48,928 bases of DNA, from positions 1 to 48,928 of the forward strand of contig JAHDYJ010000022.1 in the NCBI GenBank assembly GCA_023383795.1, in the 5' to 3' direction. Below the pieces are notes generated by a model. That model was not told the origin of the DNA. It saw only the letters and a list, made by a program, of their open reading frames with translations, and made no database searches. Each line of letters opens with the position of its first letter. Within the stretch, counting starts at the first letter, position 1. This document shows positions 1-9,777 of the stretch, piece by piece. The stretch comes from Burkholderiales bacterium (GTDB taxonomy: Bacteria; Pseudomonadota; Gammaproteobacteria; Burkholderiales; SG8-39). Both the position numbers and the translations under genes were made by a program.

Positions 1-2
1 TC

Positions 3-770
<768 letters not shown>

Positions 771-1113
771 CGCCCCCGTCTTCCCGCGCCTCGAGGTCGC
801 GCGGCTGCCCGCACCCCCCGCTCCGCGGGCACCGAGTCCGCCGCGCACCTCTCGGCGATGGAGTTCCTGCTCGACAAGATCCGGGCCACCAAGTCGAACG
901 CTGACTTCTTCGACTCGATGCGCAGAGGCTAGCGCCCCCGTCTTCCCGCGCCTCGAGGTCGCGCGGCTGCCCGCACCCCCCGCTCCGCGGGCACCGAGTC
1001 CGCCGCGCACCTCTCGGCGATGGAGTTCCTGCTCGACAAGATCCGGGCCACCAAGTCGAACGCCGACTTCTTCGGCTCGATGCGGCGCGGGTAGCCGGTG
1101 CCCGGCGCGGGGT

Positions 1114-1142
1114 TTGCACCGTCGCCGGCGTTCTGCCATAAT
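1114..1142 (+). promoter_or_regulatory. Sigma-70 promoter of rpmE
   Basis: TTGCAC at 1114-1119 and CATAAT at 1137-1142 are separated by exactly 17 bp and lie about 80 bp before the rpmE start, beyond the last rho-tail copy. This gives rpmE its own promoter, independent of rho. Confidence 0.65.
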
Positions 1143-1223
1143 CCAAGGCTCTTCAATGGCTTGCAACGCCGAACCGGACCGGTTCGCGGCGAGACCAAGC
1201 CGCCCAAGCGAGGGAACGCATCC

Positions 1224-1448
1224 ATGAAAGCCGGCATCCATCCGAAGTACACGGAGATCACGGTCACGTGCAGCTGCGGCAACACGTTCACGACCCGCTC
1301 CACCCTGGCGAAGCCGCTGCACGTCGAGGTCTGCTCGGTGTGCCACCCGTTCTACACCGGCAAGCAGAAGATCCTCGACACCGCCGGCCGCGTCGAGAAG
1401 TTCCGCCAGCGCTACGCGAGCACCCGCAAGAAGGCGGCGGCCGCCTGA
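1224..1448 (+). CDS. rpmE: 50S ribosomal protein L31, zinc-binding (C+) form
   Basis: A 74-residue protein of the large ribosomal subunit. The start [12 protein letters not shown] matches the family start; the frame stays open upstream to about 1098, but nothing there resembles L31. Cysteines 16, 18, 37 and 40 (CSC and CSVC) form the zinc site of the C+ type, so the gene is probably subject to replacement by a C- paralogue in zinc limitation, if the genome has one (inference). The C-terminal tail is Lys/Ala-rich. A promoter at 1114-1142 and an intrinsic terminator at 1474-1498 frame it as a single-gene unit. Confidence 0.97.
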   Translation: MKAGIHPKYTEITVTCSCGNTFTTRSTLAKPLHVEVCSVCHPFYTGKQKILDTAGRVEKFRQRYASTRKKAAAA

Positions 1449-1473
1449 CGCGCCCGGGACGGCTCCGCGAACG

Positions 1474-1498
1474 AAGGCAGCTGCGGCTGCCTTTTTCG
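1474..1498 (+). terminator. Rho-independent terminator after rpmE
   Basis: AAGGCAGC (1474-1481), a TGCG loop and GCTGCCTT (1486-1493) form an 8-bp stem that runs into a T-rich tract. It lies 25 bp past the rpmE stop and 16 bp before the -10 element assigned to the next gene. Confidence 0.85.
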
Positions 1499-1513
1499 TC
1501 TCCGGCCGCCGGC

Positions 1514-1610
1514 TAGAATCCGGGCCATGCGGGTTCCCGTCCGAGCGTCGCCTGCCGCCGTCGCGTGCGCCGGCGCCCGGGGGCGCCCGATCAGGCCGCG
1601 GACGCGATGA
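1514..1610 (+). promoter_or_regulatory. -10 element and 27-codon upstream ORF overlapping the glycosyltransferase start
   Basis: TAGAAT at 1514-1519 is followed 7 nt later by an ATG at 1527. That ATG opens a 27-codon frame (starting MRVPVRASPAA) whose TGA at 1608-1610 overlaps the ATG at 1607 in an ATGA arrangement. The distance from -10 to ATG suggests a leaderless or nearly leaderless transcript. The ORF could be a coupling or leader peptide for the glycosyltransferase, or chance. No convincing -35 is visible. Confidence 0.35.
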
Positions 1611-3232
1611 CCCCGGGCTGGCTCGCGCAGCGCATCGCCCTGCCGCTCACCGGGTGGCCGCTCGGGCTCCTGGTCGCGGCATTCACGCTGCCCGGCCTGT
1701 TCGGCCACGATCCCTGGAAGACCGAGGACGCGGTCGGCTTCGGCGTCGTGTGGCAGATGATCACGAGCGGCGACTGGCTCACGCTCGGGCTCGCCGGCGA
1801 GCCGTTCTACGAGGACGGTCCGTTCTACTACTGGGCGAGCGCGCTCGCGGTGAAGGCGCTCGCCTGGGGCCTCGCGCCGCACGACGCCGCCCGCGTCGCG
1901 AGCGCGGTGTTCCTGCTGCTCGCGCTGTGGTTCGTGCGGCTCGCCGCGCGCGACCTGTACGGCAAGGTGCAGGGCGACCTCTCGATGCTCGCGCTGCTCG
2001 GGTGCGTCGGGCTCATGTGGCACGCGCACGAGACCGCCGCCGAGAACGCGATGCTCGCCGGCCTCGCCGCCGCCTACTACGGCCTCGCGATCTCGCACAA
2101 GAAGCCCTACAAGGCAGCGCTCGCCTTCGGCTGCGGCACCGGCGTCGCATTCCTCGCCAAGGGATTGATGGCGGCGCTGCAGCCATTCGCCGCCGCGCTT
2201 CTCGTGCTCCCGCTGTCGGGCGTGTTCCGCGCGCGCAACTACGCGCTCTCGGTCGTGCTGGGGCTCGTCGTGCTGGTGCCGTTCGTGACGGTCTGGCCGC
2301 TCGCCGCCGCGAGCCGCGCGCCCGAGTACTTCGCGAGCTGGCTCGCGTGGCAGATCGCGTCGGTCGGCACCGCGCCGGGCTGGGAGGACGTCGTCTACTA
2401 CCTGAAGACCTTCGCGTGGGCCGCATGGCCGGTGTGGCCGCTCGGCATCTGGGCGACCTGGGAGTACCGCCGCTACCTGCGCGATCCCGGCTTCGCGGTG
2501 CCGTTCCTCGGCGCGATCGTCGGCATCGCGCTGCTGCTGCTCGGGGTGCGGGCGAGCGAGATGAACGCCCTGTCGGTGCTGGTGCCGCTCGCGATCCCGG
2601 CCGGCGCGGCGGCGGTCGGGTTGCGGCGCGGCGCGGCGAACGCGCTCGCGTGGTTCTCGATCATGACCTTCACGCTGGCGGCGGGCTACGCGTGGACGAT
2701 GTGGTTCGCCGCGCTGACCGGGATCCCGCCGCAGCTTGAGCGCAACATCACCAAGCTGCAGCCCGGCTTCGTGTTCGAGTTCCAGTGGCTGCCGTATCTC
2801 GTCGCCTCGGCGCTCACCGTCGGCTGGTTCGTCCTCGTGCTGCGCAGCGAGCGCTCGACCCTGCGCGCCCTCACGCACTGGGCCGCCGGCATGACGCTCG
2901 GCTGGGGCCTCGCCACCACGCTCGCGCTGGACTGGATCGATTTCGGCAAGACCTACCGGCGCGTCGGAACTTCGCTCGCGAACCAGCTGCCGAACGGACA
3001 CGGCTGCATCGAGAGCCGGGGCCTGGGCGAGACCCAGCGCGCGGTGTTCCACTACCATGCCGGCGTGGTGACCAAACGCGCCGAGGTCTACGGCCCGACC
3101 GACTGCCCGCTCCTGCTGGTCCAGGCGCGCGTCGACGGCGAGCCGCCGGAGCCCGGGCCGCAGTGGACCCGGGTGTGGGAAGGCGAGCGGCCGCGCGACC
3201 GGGAGCGCTACCGCCTCTACCGCAGGAGCTGA
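1607..3232 (+). CDS. ArnT-like membrane glycosyltransferase (GT-C fold)
   Basis: About 541 residues from the ATG at 1607, or 555 from an in-frame GTG at 1565. The ATG is preferred because it directly precedes the first hydrophobic segment (LPLTGWPLGLLVAAFTLPGL). The protein has many membrane segments. Just after the first one is an acidic periplasmic loop, WKTEDAVGFGVVWQMITSGDW followed by YEDGPFYYW, the layout of polyprenyl-phosphate-sugar glycosyltransferases of the ArnT/PMT (family 39) superfamily. Such enzymes move a sugar from undecaprenyl phosphate to lipid A, protein or glycan in the periplasm. The C-terminal third holds a soluble domain with paired cysteines (GHGCIES, PTDCPLL). Substrate unknown; no other arn genes are present. 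pgi follows after 8 bp, so the two are probably cotranscribed. Confidence 0.75.
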   Translation: MTPGWLAQRIALPLTGWPLGLLVAAFTLPGLFGHDPWKTEDAVGFGVVWQMITSGDWLTLGLAGEPFYEDGPFYYWASALAVKALAWGLAPHDAARVASAVFLLLALWFVRLAARDLYGKVQGDLSMLALLGCVGLMWHAHETAAENAMLAGLAAAYYGLAISHKKPYKAALAFGCGTGVAFLAKGLMAALQPFAAALLVLPLSGVFRARNYALSVVLGLVVLVPFVTVWPLAAASRAPEYFASWLAWQIASVGTAPGWEDVVYYLKTFAWAAWPVWPLGIWATWEYRRYLRDPGFAVPFLGAIVGIALLLLGVRASEMNALSVLVPLAIPAGAAAVGLRRGAANALAWFSIMTFTLAAGYAWTMWFAALTGIPPQLERNITKLQPGFVFEFQWLPYLVASALTVGWFVLVLRSERSTLRALTHWAAGMTLGWGLATTLALDWIDFGKTYRRVGTSLANQLPNGHGCIESRGLGETQRAVFHYHAGVVTKRAEVYGPTDCPLLLVQARVDGEPPEPGPQWTRVWEGERPRDRERYRLYRRS

Positions 3233-3240
3233 AACCGATC

Positions 3241-4827
3241 ATGCCGCCGCTCACCTCCAGCCCGGCCTGGCAGGCGCTCGCCGCGCACCGCGCGAGGCTT
3301 GCCGGGACGTCGATGCGCGAGCTGTTCGCGCAGGATCCCGGCCGTGCGGCCCGCTTCGCCGTCGAGGCGGCGGGGCTTCATCTCGACTATTCCAAGCACC
3401 GGATCACGGACGAGACGCTGCGCCTGCTGCTCGCGCTCGCGGCCAGCCGCGACCTCGGCGGCTGGACGCGGCGCATGTTCGACGGCGAGAAGATCAACGC
3501 GAGCGAGGGCCGCGCGGTGCTGCACGTCGCGTTGCGCGCAGGGCGCGGCCCCTTCCCGCCCGGCCGCGACGTGATGCCGGAGGTCGAGGCCACGCTGGCG
3601 CGCATGCGCGCGTTCAGCGACGCGGTGCGCTCCGGCGAGTGGCGCGGCGGCACCGGCGAGCTCGTCACCGACGTGGTGAATATCGGCATCGGCGGCTCGG
3701 ATCTCGGGCCGCGCATGGTGACCCGCGCCCTGCGCGCGTTCGGCGGGCCGCGCCCGCGCGTGCACTTCGTCGCGAACGGCGACCCGGCCGACCTGGCGGC
3801 GACGCTGCCCGCGCTCGATCCGGCGCACACGCTCTTCATCGTCGCCTCCAAGACCTTCACCACCGTCGAGACGCTCACGAACGCGCGGCGCGCGCGCGAG
3901 TGGATCGCCGGCGCGCTCGGCGGGCGCGCAGTGGGGCGCCACTTCGCCGCGGTCAGCGCGAACGTCGAGGCGGCGACCGAATTCGGTCTCGACGAGAGCG
4001 CCGTGTTTCCGATGTGGGACTGGGTCGGCGGTCGCTACTCGCTCTGGTCGGCGGTCGGGCTGCCGATCGCGCTCGCGGCCGGGTACGAGCGCTTCGCCGA
4101 GCTGCTCGCCGGCGCACGCGCGATGGACGAGCATTTCCGCACCGCGCCGGCGGAGCGCAACCTCCCAGTGCTGATGGCGCTGCTCGGCGTCTGGTACGCG
4201 AACTTCTGGGGCGCGCAGAGCCATTGCGTGCTGCCCTACGCCGAGGATCTGCACTACCTGCCGGCGTACCTGCAGCAGCTCGAGATGGAGTCGAACGGCA
4301 AGCGCGTGGACCGCGACGGCAACGTCGTGGACTACGCCACCGCCCCGGTGATCTGGGGCGCGGCCGGCACCAACAGCCAGCACTCGTTCCACCAGCTCCT
4401 GCACCAGGGGCGGCTTCTCGTGCCGAGCGACTTCGTGCTGCTCGCGCGCGGCGCGGAGCCCGCCGAGGCGCATGCCATGCTCACCGCCAACGCCCTGGCG
4501 CAGAGCGCGGCGCTGATGGCCGGCAAGGACGATCCGCAAGCGCCGCACCGCGCGCTGCCCGGCAACCAGCCGTCCAGCACGCTGCTGCTGCCCGCGCTCG
4601 AGCCGCGCGCGCTCGGGGCGTTGCTCGCCGCGTACGAGCACAAGGTGTTCGCGCAAGGCGTGATCTGGAACGTCAACAGCTTCGACCAGTGGGGCGTCGA
4701 GCACGGCAAAGTGCTCGCGCGCGGCCTGCTGCCGCGGCTGCTCGAAGGCGGCGAGGCGCCGGAGCTCGACGCCTCGACGCGCGCCCTGCTCGCGCGGATA
4801 AGGGGTAACGGAGGCGGGGGCGACTGA
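3241..4827 (+). CDS. pgi: Glucose-6-phosphate isomerase
   Basis: A 528-residue cytosolic enzyme interconverting glucose 6-phosphate and fructose 6-phosphate, linking glycolysis or gluconeogenesis with cell-surface sugar supply. Family signatures are clear: NIGIGGSDLGPRM for phosphate binding, SKTFTTVETLTNA, the PGI signature around GGRYSLWSAVGLPIAL, ESNGKRVD, and the C-terminal NVNSFDQWGVEHGK with the catalytic lysine. Length is slightly below the roughly 550 of E. coli Pgi. The start at 3241 lies 8 bp after the glycosyltransferase stop. The frame is open upstream, but that is antisense or out-of-frame sequence inside the preceding gene. Identity is secure. Confidence 0.97.
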   Translation: MPPLTSSPAWQALAAHRARLAGTSMRELFAQDPGRAARFAVEAAGLHLDYSKHRITDETLRLLLALAASRDLGGWTRRMFDGEKINASEGRAVLHVALRAGRGPFPPGRDVMPEVEATLARMRAFSDAVRSGEWRGGTGELVTDVVNIGIGGSDLGPRMVTRALRAFGGPRPRVHFVANGDPADLAATLPALDPAHTLFIVASKTFTTVETLTNARRAREWIAGALGGRAVGRHFAAVSANVEAATEFGLDESAVFPMWDWVGGRYSLWSAVGLPIALAAGYERFAELLAGARAMDEHFRTAPAERNLPVLMALLGVWYANFWGAQSHCVLPYAEDLHYLPAYLQQLEMESNGKRVDRDGNVVDYATAPVIWGAAGTNSQHSFHQLLHQGRLLVPSDFVLLARGAEPAEAHAMLTANALAQSAALMAGKDDPQAPHRALPGNQPSSTLLLPALEPRALGALLAAYEHKVFAQGVIWNVNSFDQWGVEHGKVLARGLLPRLLEGGEAPELDASTRALLARIRGNGGGGD

Positions 4828-4869
4828 GGCGGCGCGGCAACTCGGGCGGGCCGGCCGCGCATCGCGCAT

Positions 4870-4898
4870 TTGACTTGCGGCCGGGCGCGGAATAGCCT
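4870..4898 (+). promoter_or_regulatory. Sigma-70 promoter before the DUF6494 gene
   Basis: TTGACT (4870-4875), a 17-bp spacer and TAGCCT (4893-4898) lie 24 bp before the start codon. A GGAAGG ribosome site is at 4911-4916. It would also serve the FAD dehydrogenase downstream. Confidence 0.6.
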
Positions 4899-4922
4899 GC
4901 AACGTAACCTGGAAGGCACACC

Positions 4923-5129
4923 ATGAACGAAGAGACCTTCAACCTGTCGATCCGGAAGTTCCTGAAGATGGTCGGCGTCAACTCCCAGCGCGAGATCGAG
5001 CAGGCGGTGGCCCGGGCGCGCGAGAGCGGCAAGGCCAGAGGCGACGAGACGTTCCCGGCGTCGGTCACGCTCGAGATCCCCGCGCTCGGCCTTTCGGTCA
5101 AGTTCGACGGCAAGATCGAGCTCGAGTAG
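4923..5129 (+). CDS. DUF6494 family small protein
   Basis: A 68-residue soluble protein of unknown function. It starts MNEETFNLSIRKFLKMVGV, continues with a helical charged middle (QREIEQAVARARESGK) and ends with a short beta-rich part (VTLEIPALGLSVKFDGKIELE). This matches the small conserved proteobacterial family I know as DUF6494; no catalytic motif is visible. It has its own promoter and ribosome site and is followed after 20 bp by the FAD-linked dehydrogenase, so the two may be cotranscribed. A functional link between them is only inference. Confidence 0.8.
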   Translation: MNEETFNLSIRKFLKMVGVNSQREIEQAVARARESGKARGDETFPASVTLEIPALGLSVKFDGKIELE

Positions 5130-5149
5130 CCGCACCGGGAGGCGCCAGG

Positions 5150-6541
5150 ATGAACCAGCCCAGAGAGCTCGACGCCACCGTGCTCGATGCGCTGCGGGCG
5201 CTCGTCGGCGAGCGCGTCACGACCTCGCGCGGCGTGCGCGAGCACCACGGCAAGGACGAGTCCTACTACCCCTACGCGCCGCCCGATGCGGTCGTGTTCC
5301 CGCATTCGACCGAGGAGGTCCGCGACATCGTGAACGTCTGCCGGCGCCACCGGGTGCCGGTCATCCCCTACGGCGTCGGCACCTCGGTCGAGGGCCACGT
5401 GCTCGCGCTCGCGGGCGGCGTGTGCATCGACTTCTCGCAGATGAGCAAGATCCTGCGCGTGAACGTCGAGGACATGGACGTCACCGTGCAGGCCGGCGTC
5501 ACCCGCAAGCAGCTGAACGACGAGATCCGCCACACCGGGCTCTTCTTCCCGATCGATCCCGGCGCCGACGCCACGCTCGGCGGGATGGCCGCCACGCGCG
5601 CCTCCGGCACGAACGCCGTGCGCTACGGCACGATGCGCGAGAACGTCCTGTCGCTCACCGTGGTCACCGCCGACGGCCGCGTCATCCGCACCTCGCGCCG
5701 CTCGCGCAAGTCCTCCGCGGGCTACGACCTGACGCGGCTCTTCGTCGGCTCGGAGGGCACGCTCGGCGTCATCACCGAGGTGACCGTGCGCCTGTACGCC
5801 ATTCCCGAGGCCATCTCGGCCGCGGTATGCTCGTTCAAGGACATGGCGGGCGCGGTCGGCACCGTGATCCAGACGCTGCAGAGCGGGATCCCGATCGCGC
5901 GCAGCGAGGCGTTGTGCGCCACCACGATGAAGGCGATCAACGCGTACAACAAGTCGTCGTACAGGGAGCAGCCTACGCTCTGGCTGGAGTTCCACGGCAG
6001 CGAAGCAAGCGTCGTGGAGCAGGCCGAGCTGGTCCAGGAGATCGCGCGCGAGCACGGCGGCGAGGGCTTCGAATGGGCCACCAAGCCGGAGGACCGCAAC
6101 CGGCTGTGGTCGGCGCGGCACCAGGCCTATTTCGCCTCGCTGCAGCTGCGGCCCGGCACCCGCGCGGTGTCGACCGACGTGTGCGTGCCGATCTCGCGCC
6201 TGACCGAGTGCATCGTCGAGACCACCCGCGACATCGAGCGCGCCTCGATGCCGATCCCGCTCTTCGGCCACGTCGGCGACGGCAATTTCCACTGCGTCGT
6301 GCTGATCCGGCCGGGCAACGCGGCGGATCTCGCCGAGGCGAAGGCGTTCAACGAGCGCGTGGTGGATCGCGCGCTCGCGATGGAAGGGACCTGCACCGGC
6401 GAGCACGGCATCGGCCTGGGCAAGATCGAGTCGCTGAAGAAGGAGCACGGCGAGGCCGTCGACCTGATGGTCGCGATCAAGCGCACCTTCGATCCGGACA
6501 ACATCCTGAACCCGGGCAAGGTGGTGCCGCTCACGCCCTGA
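5150..6541 (+). CDS. FAD-linked oxidase, D-lactate/glycolate dehydrogenase type (GlcD family)
   Basis: A 463-residue flavoprotein. The N-terminal PCMH-type FAD domain (about residues 35-220) has [31 protein letters not shown] and [18 protein letters not shown]. The C-terminal FAD-oxidase domain (about 235-460) has [20 protein letters not shown] and the usual end [14 protein letters not shown]. Family members oxidise D-2-hydroxy acids such as D-lactate or glycolate and pass electrons to cytochrome c or quinone; which substrate is used cannot be read here. No glcE/glcF genes follow, so a stand-alone D-lactate dehydrogenase (cytochrome) is the better guess. GGGAGG at 5137-5142 supports the start. 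Its last 11 bp overlap the 3' end of orn on the other strand. Confidence 0.88.
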   Translation: MNQPRELDATVLDALRALVGERVTTSRGVREHHGKDESYYPYAPPDAVVFPHSTEEVRDIVNVCRRHRVPVIPYGVGTSVEGHVLALAGGVCIDFSQMSKILRVNVEDMDVTVQAGVTRKQLNDEIRHTGLFFPIDPGADATLGGMAATRASGTNAVRYGTMRENVLSLTVVTADGRVIRTSRRSRKSSAGYDLTRLFVGSEGTLGVITEVTVRLYAIPEAISAAVCSFKDMAGAVGTVIQTLQSGIPIARSEALCATTMKAINAYNKSSYREQPTLWLEFHGSEASVVEQAELVQEIAREHGGEGFEWATKPEDRNRLWSARHQAYFASLQLRPGTRAVSTDVCVPISRLTECIVETTRDIERASMPIPLFGHVGDGNFHCVVLIRPGNAADLAEAKAFNERVVDRALAMEGTCTGEHGIGLGKIESLKKEHGEAVDLMVAIKRTFDPDNILNPGKVVPLTP

Positions 6542-7076
6542 GGAAGTGCTCGCGGTAGTAGCGCAGCTCCTCGATCGACTCGCGGATGTCGGCGAGCGCC
6601 TCGTGCCGCGAGGCCTTGGTGAACCCCTTGGCGATCTCCGGCCGCCAGCGCCTGCAGAGCTCTTTGACGGTGGAGACGTCCAGGTTGCGGTAGTGGAAGT
6701 AGGCCTCTAGCTGCGGCATCCAGCGCGCGAGGAACCTGCGGTCCTGGCAGATCGAGTTGCCGCACATCGGCGAGGCGTTCGCGGGCACGTGCTCGCGCAG
6801 GAACTCGAGCATGCGCGCCGCGACCTCGGCCTCGGAGAGCGTCGAGGCCCGGACGCGGTCGATCAGGCCCGACCGGGCGTGCGTGCCCTTGTTCCAGTCG
6901 TCCATCGCGGCGAGCACGCTCTCGGCCTGGTGCACGACGAGCACCGGCGCCTCGGCGACGGTCGCGAGCGCCTGGTCGGTGACCACGATCGCCACCTCGA
7001 TGATGCGATCGGCGTCCGGGTTGAGGCCCGTCATCTCCATGTCGAGCCACACCAGATTGTTCTGATCCTGCGCCAT
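6531..7076 (-). CDS. orn: Oligoribonuclease
   Basis: A 181-residue 3'-5' exoribonuclease of the DEDDh family that degrades the last 2-5 nt RNA fragments and pGpG, closing the RNA-decay and c-di-GMP turnover pathways in the cytosol. It starts [18 protein letters not shown], where D12 and E14 are metal ligands. [11 protein letters not shown] and the C-terminal [18 protein letters not shown] carry the remaining DEDDh residues. The frame is open for 17 more codons upstream, but the conserved start is the internal Met at 7076. The gene converges on the FAD dehydrogenase with an 11-bp overlap of coding ends, leaving no room for a separate terminator. Confidence 0.96.
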   Translation of the reverse strand: MAQDQNNLVWLDMEMTGLNPDADRIIEVAIVVTDQALATVAEAPVLVVHQAESVLAAMDDWNKGTHARSGLIDRVRASTLSEAEVAARMLEFLREHVPANASPMCGNSICQDRRFLARWMPQLEAYFHYRNLDVSTVKELCRRWRPEIAKGFTKASRHEALADIRESIEELRYYREHFLRA

Positions 7077-7240
7077 GCCGTGATCGATCGGTTTCCGCGC
7101 CGCCAAGGTAGAATTGCATTGTCTCACACCTGCATCGACGCTTACCCTACGGCCCGCACCTGCGCGCCCCGGAGGACTTCTCCCCCGTGCGAACTCCTGC
7201 TTGCGAAGCGGCGCGGCCGCGATCCTGAGACGGCCAGCAG

Positions 7241-8488
7241 ATGCATCCGTTCACGATCGCCTTCCTGATCGCGCTCGCGACCACGACGCTGATCCGCCTG
7301 TGGCTCGGGCGGCGTCACGTGGCGCACGTGCTCGCCCATCGCGACGCGGTGCCCGCCGAGTTCGCCGAGACGGTGACGCTCGCCGCGCACCAGAAGGCGG
7401 CCGACTACACCGCCGCCAAGACGCGCCTCGCCGGCCTCGAGACGCTCGTGTCGGCGGCGGTGCTGCTCGCGTTCACCCTCGGCGGCGGGCTGCAGGCGCT
7501 CGCCGACGGGTGGGGGCGCGCGCTCGCCCCCGGCGGCTACTGGCACGGCATCGCGCTCATCGCCAGCGTGGCCGTCATCGGCGGGCTGATCGACCTGCCG
7601 TTCGCGGTCTACCGCACTTTCGTCGTCGAGGCGCGGTTCGGGTTCAACCGCATGACTCCGCTCCTCTTCGTCGCCGACCTGGCGCGGCACGCGGCGCTCG
7701 CGGCCGCGCTCGGCCTGCCGCTCGTCTTCGTCGTGCTGTGGCTGATGGACCGCATGGGCGAGCTGTGGTGGCTGTACGTGTGGCTCGCGTGGATGGGCTT
7801 CAACCTGCTCGTGCTGGCGATCTACCCGACCGTGATCGCGCCGCTGTTCAACAGGTTCACGCCGCTCGAGGACCCGTCGCTCAAGGGCCGCATCGAGGCG
7901 CTGCTCGCGCGCTGCGGGTTCCGCGCCAAGGGGCTGTTCGTGATGGACGGGTCGCGCCGCTCCAGCCACGGCAACGCCTACTTCACCGGGCTCGGCGCCG
8001 CGAAGCGCATCGTCTTCTTCGACACGCTGATCCAGCGGCTCGCGCCGCCGGAGATCGAGGCGGTGCTCGCGCACGAGCTCGGCCACTTCAAGCGGCGGCA
8101 CATCGTCAAGCGCATCCTCGTCGTCGCCGCGGTCAGCCTCGGGTTCCTCTACCTGCTCGGCTACCTGATCGGACAGGAGTGGTTCTTCCGCGCGCTCGGC
8201 GTCGAGACGCGCACTACGGCGCTCGCCCTGCTGCTCTTCTTCATGGTGCTGCCGGTGTTCACGTTCCTGCTGCAGCCGCTGGCGAGCCTCTACTCGCGCA
8301 AGCACGAGTACGAGGCGGACGCCTACGCCGCCGGCCACGCGGACGCCGCCAGCCTGGTGCAGGCGCTGGTCAAGCTGTATCAGGACAACGCCGCGACGCT
8401 CACGCCCGATCCGGTCCATTCGGCGTTCTACGATTCGCACCCGCCCGCGGCCCTGCGGATCGCCCGTCTGCAGGCGCTTCGACAATAG
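7241..8488 (+). CDS. M48 family membrane metalloprotease (CAAX prenyl protease/Ste24-like)
   Basis: A 415-residue integral membrane zinc protease. The N-terminal half has several membrane segments and an M48 N-terminal region ([15 protein letters not shown]). The zinc motif HELGH lies at residues 278-282 (H278, E279, H282), followed by two membrane segments and the third-ligand region EYEADAYA; the end [15 protein letters not shown] is typical of the family. Eukaryotic homologues clip prenylated proteins; bacterial ones probably take part in membrane-protein quality control (inference). phhB follows after 34 bp and rsgA after that, a common order in betaproteobacteria. TAGAAT at 7109-7114 may be a distant -10. 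Confidence 0.92.
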   Translation: MHPFTIAFLIALATTTLIRLWLGRRHVAHVLAHRDAVPAEFAETVTLAAHQKAADYTAAKTRLAGLETLVSAAVLLAFTLGGGLQALADGWGRALAPGGYWHGIALIASVAVIGGLIDLPFAVYRTFVVEARFGFNRMTPLLFVADLARHAALAAALGLPLVFVVLWLMDRMGELWWLYVWLAWMGFNLLVLAIYPTVIAPLFNRFTPLEDPSLKGRIEALLARCGFRAKGLFVMDGSRRSSHGNAYFTGLGAAKRIVFFDTLIQRLAPPEIEAVLAHELGHFKRRHIVKRILVVAAVSLGFLYLLGYLIGQEWFFRALGVETRTTALALLLFFMVLPVFTFLLQPLASLYSRKHEYEADAYAAGHADAASLVQALVKLYQDNAATLTPDPVHSAFYDSHPPAALRIARLQALRQ

Positions 8489-8522
8489 GGCGGTTCTGCC
8501 ACAGCCACCACGGAGTCTCCCG

Positions 8523-8843
8523 ATGAGCAATCTCGCCGCCAGACGCTGCAAGCCCTCGGTGACCAAGCTCGCGCAGAGCGACGCGACCCGGCTGCTCGGC
8601 GAGCTGCCGGGCTGGCAGCTCGAGGGCGACACGCTCGTGAAGACCTTCCCGTTCAAGAACTACCACGAGACGATGGCCTTCGTGAACGCGATCGCCTGGA
8701 TCGCGCACCGCGAGGACCACCATCCCGACCTCTCGGTCGGATACAACAAGTGCCGCGTCGAGTACAGCACGCACTCGGTCGGCGGCCTGTCGGAGAACGA
8801 CTTCATCTGCGCCGCCAAGATCGAGGCGGCACTCGCGGTCTGA
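8523..8843 (+). CDS. phhB: Pterin-4a-carbinolamine dehydratase
   Basis: A 106-residue protein of the PCD/DCoH family, which dehydrates 4a-hydroxytetrahydrobiopterin and so recycles the cofactor of phenylalanine hydroxylase. Conserved motifs are LPGWQLEGDTLVKTFPFKNY, the active-site block AHREDHHPDLSVGYNKC, and VEYSTHSVGGLSENDF. The start at 8523 has a weak GGAG ribosome site. It lies between the M48 protease and rsgA, and the rsgA start is only 5 bp after this stop. No phenylalanine hydroxylase gene is present in the window. Confidence 0.95.
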   Translation: MSNLAARRCKPSVTKLAQSDATRLLGELPGWQLEGDTLVKTFPFKNYHETMAFVNAIAWIAHREDHHPDLSVGYNKCRVEYSTHSVGGLSENDFICAAKIEAALAV

Positions 8844-8848
8844 CGCCG

Positions 8849-9724
8849 GTGCCGGACGACGCGGGCGTGATCGTCGCCGCCCACGGCCGCCACTACGTCG
8901 TCGAGACCGGTTCGGGCGCGCTGGTGCGCTGCGTGCCGCGCGGCAAGCGCAGCGTCTACGCCTGCGGCGACCGCGTGTCGCTCGCCCCCGCCGGCCGGAA
9001 CGCCGGCGTGATCGAGTCGGCCGCGCAGCGCACGTCGCTCTTCCTGCGGGCGGCGCCGCACCGGCAGAAGCTGATCGCGGCCAACGCGACGCAGGTCGCG
9101 GTGGTGGTGGCGGGCGAGCCGAGCTTCTCCGACGAGCTCGTCTGCCGCATCCTCGTCGCCGCCGAAAGCCAGGGAATCCCCGCGATCCTCGTGCTGAACA
9201 AGGCCGATCTCGCGGAGCTCACCCGCGCGGCGCGCGAGCGGCTGCGGCCTTTCGAGCAGGCCGGCTACGCGGTGCTGGCGGTGAGCGCGCTCGGCGAGCT
9301 CGCGCCGCTCGCGGCGCGTCTCGCGAACGAGACCACGGTGCTGCTCGGGCAGTCCGGCATGGGCAAGTCGACGCTGGTGAACGCGCTCGTGCCGGGCGTG
9401 GCCGCGCGCACGCAGGAAATCTCGCGGTTCCTCGATTCGGGACGCCACACCACGACCTCGACCCGGCTGTACCGCCTCCCCGGCGGCGGCGCGATCGTCG
9501 ATTCGCCGGGCCTCCAGGGGTTCGGGCTCGCTTATCTGACGCCGGCGCGGATCGAGCACGCCTTTCCGGAGCTGCGCCCGCTCGCGGGCCGATGCCGGTT
9601 CAGCGACTGCCGCCACCGCGCCGAGCCCGCCTGCGCGGTGCGCGCCGCCGTCGCCGCGGGCGACGTGCATCCGCGACGTCTCGAGCTGCTGCACCGGATC
9701 CTGGCGGCGGAGGCATCGCCGTGA
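8849..9724 (+). CDS. rsgA: Ribosome small-subunit-dependent GTPase A
   Basis: A 291-residue circularly permuted GTPase that acts in late 30S subunit maturation. Order of parts: an N-terminal OB-fold (GVIVAAHGRHYVVE), G4 NKAD, G1 GQSGMGKST, G3 DSPG (in GGAIVDSPGLQGFGL), and a C-terminal zinc knuckle with CRFSDCRH and a further Cys. The G4-G1-G3 order is diagnostic. I chose the GTG at 8849, 5 bp after phhB; the next candidate is a GTG at 8867. No ATG gives a sensible N-terminus. Close spacing implies cotranscription with phhB. Confidence 0.94.
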   Translation: MPDDAGVIVAAHGRHYVVETGSGALVRCVPRGKRSVYACGDRVSLAPAGRNAGVIESAAQRTSLFLRAAPHRQKLIAANATQVAVVVAGEPSFSDELVCRILVAAESQGIPAILVLNKADLAELTRAARERLRPFEQAGYAVLAVSALGELAPLAARLANETTVLLGQSGMGKSTLVNALVPGVAARTQEISRFLDSGRHTTTSTRLYRLPGGGAIVDSPGLQGFGLAYLTPARIEHAFPELRPLAGRCRFSDCRHRAEPACAVRAAVAAGDVHPRRLELLHRILAAEASP

Positions 9725-9777
9725 CCCGCCACCGCGCCTCCGCAAGGCGCGCGACCGGCGCCGGCCGATGACCGCGC

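Noticed and set aside
854..1094. The distal rho-tail copies as separate genes or pseudogenes
   Set aside because: Each has only 25 codons without start signals. They are best described as a repeat of the gene end plus flank.
1412..6448. Very long open frames antisense to the glycosyltransferase, pgi and FAD dehydrogenase
   Set aside because: They arise because stops are rare in GC-rich DNA. Their translations are Arg/Ala/Glu-rich, have no family motifs, and mirror real genes on the plus strand. The same holds for the long antisense frames across the macroglobulin, pbpC, secretion and nrdA genes.
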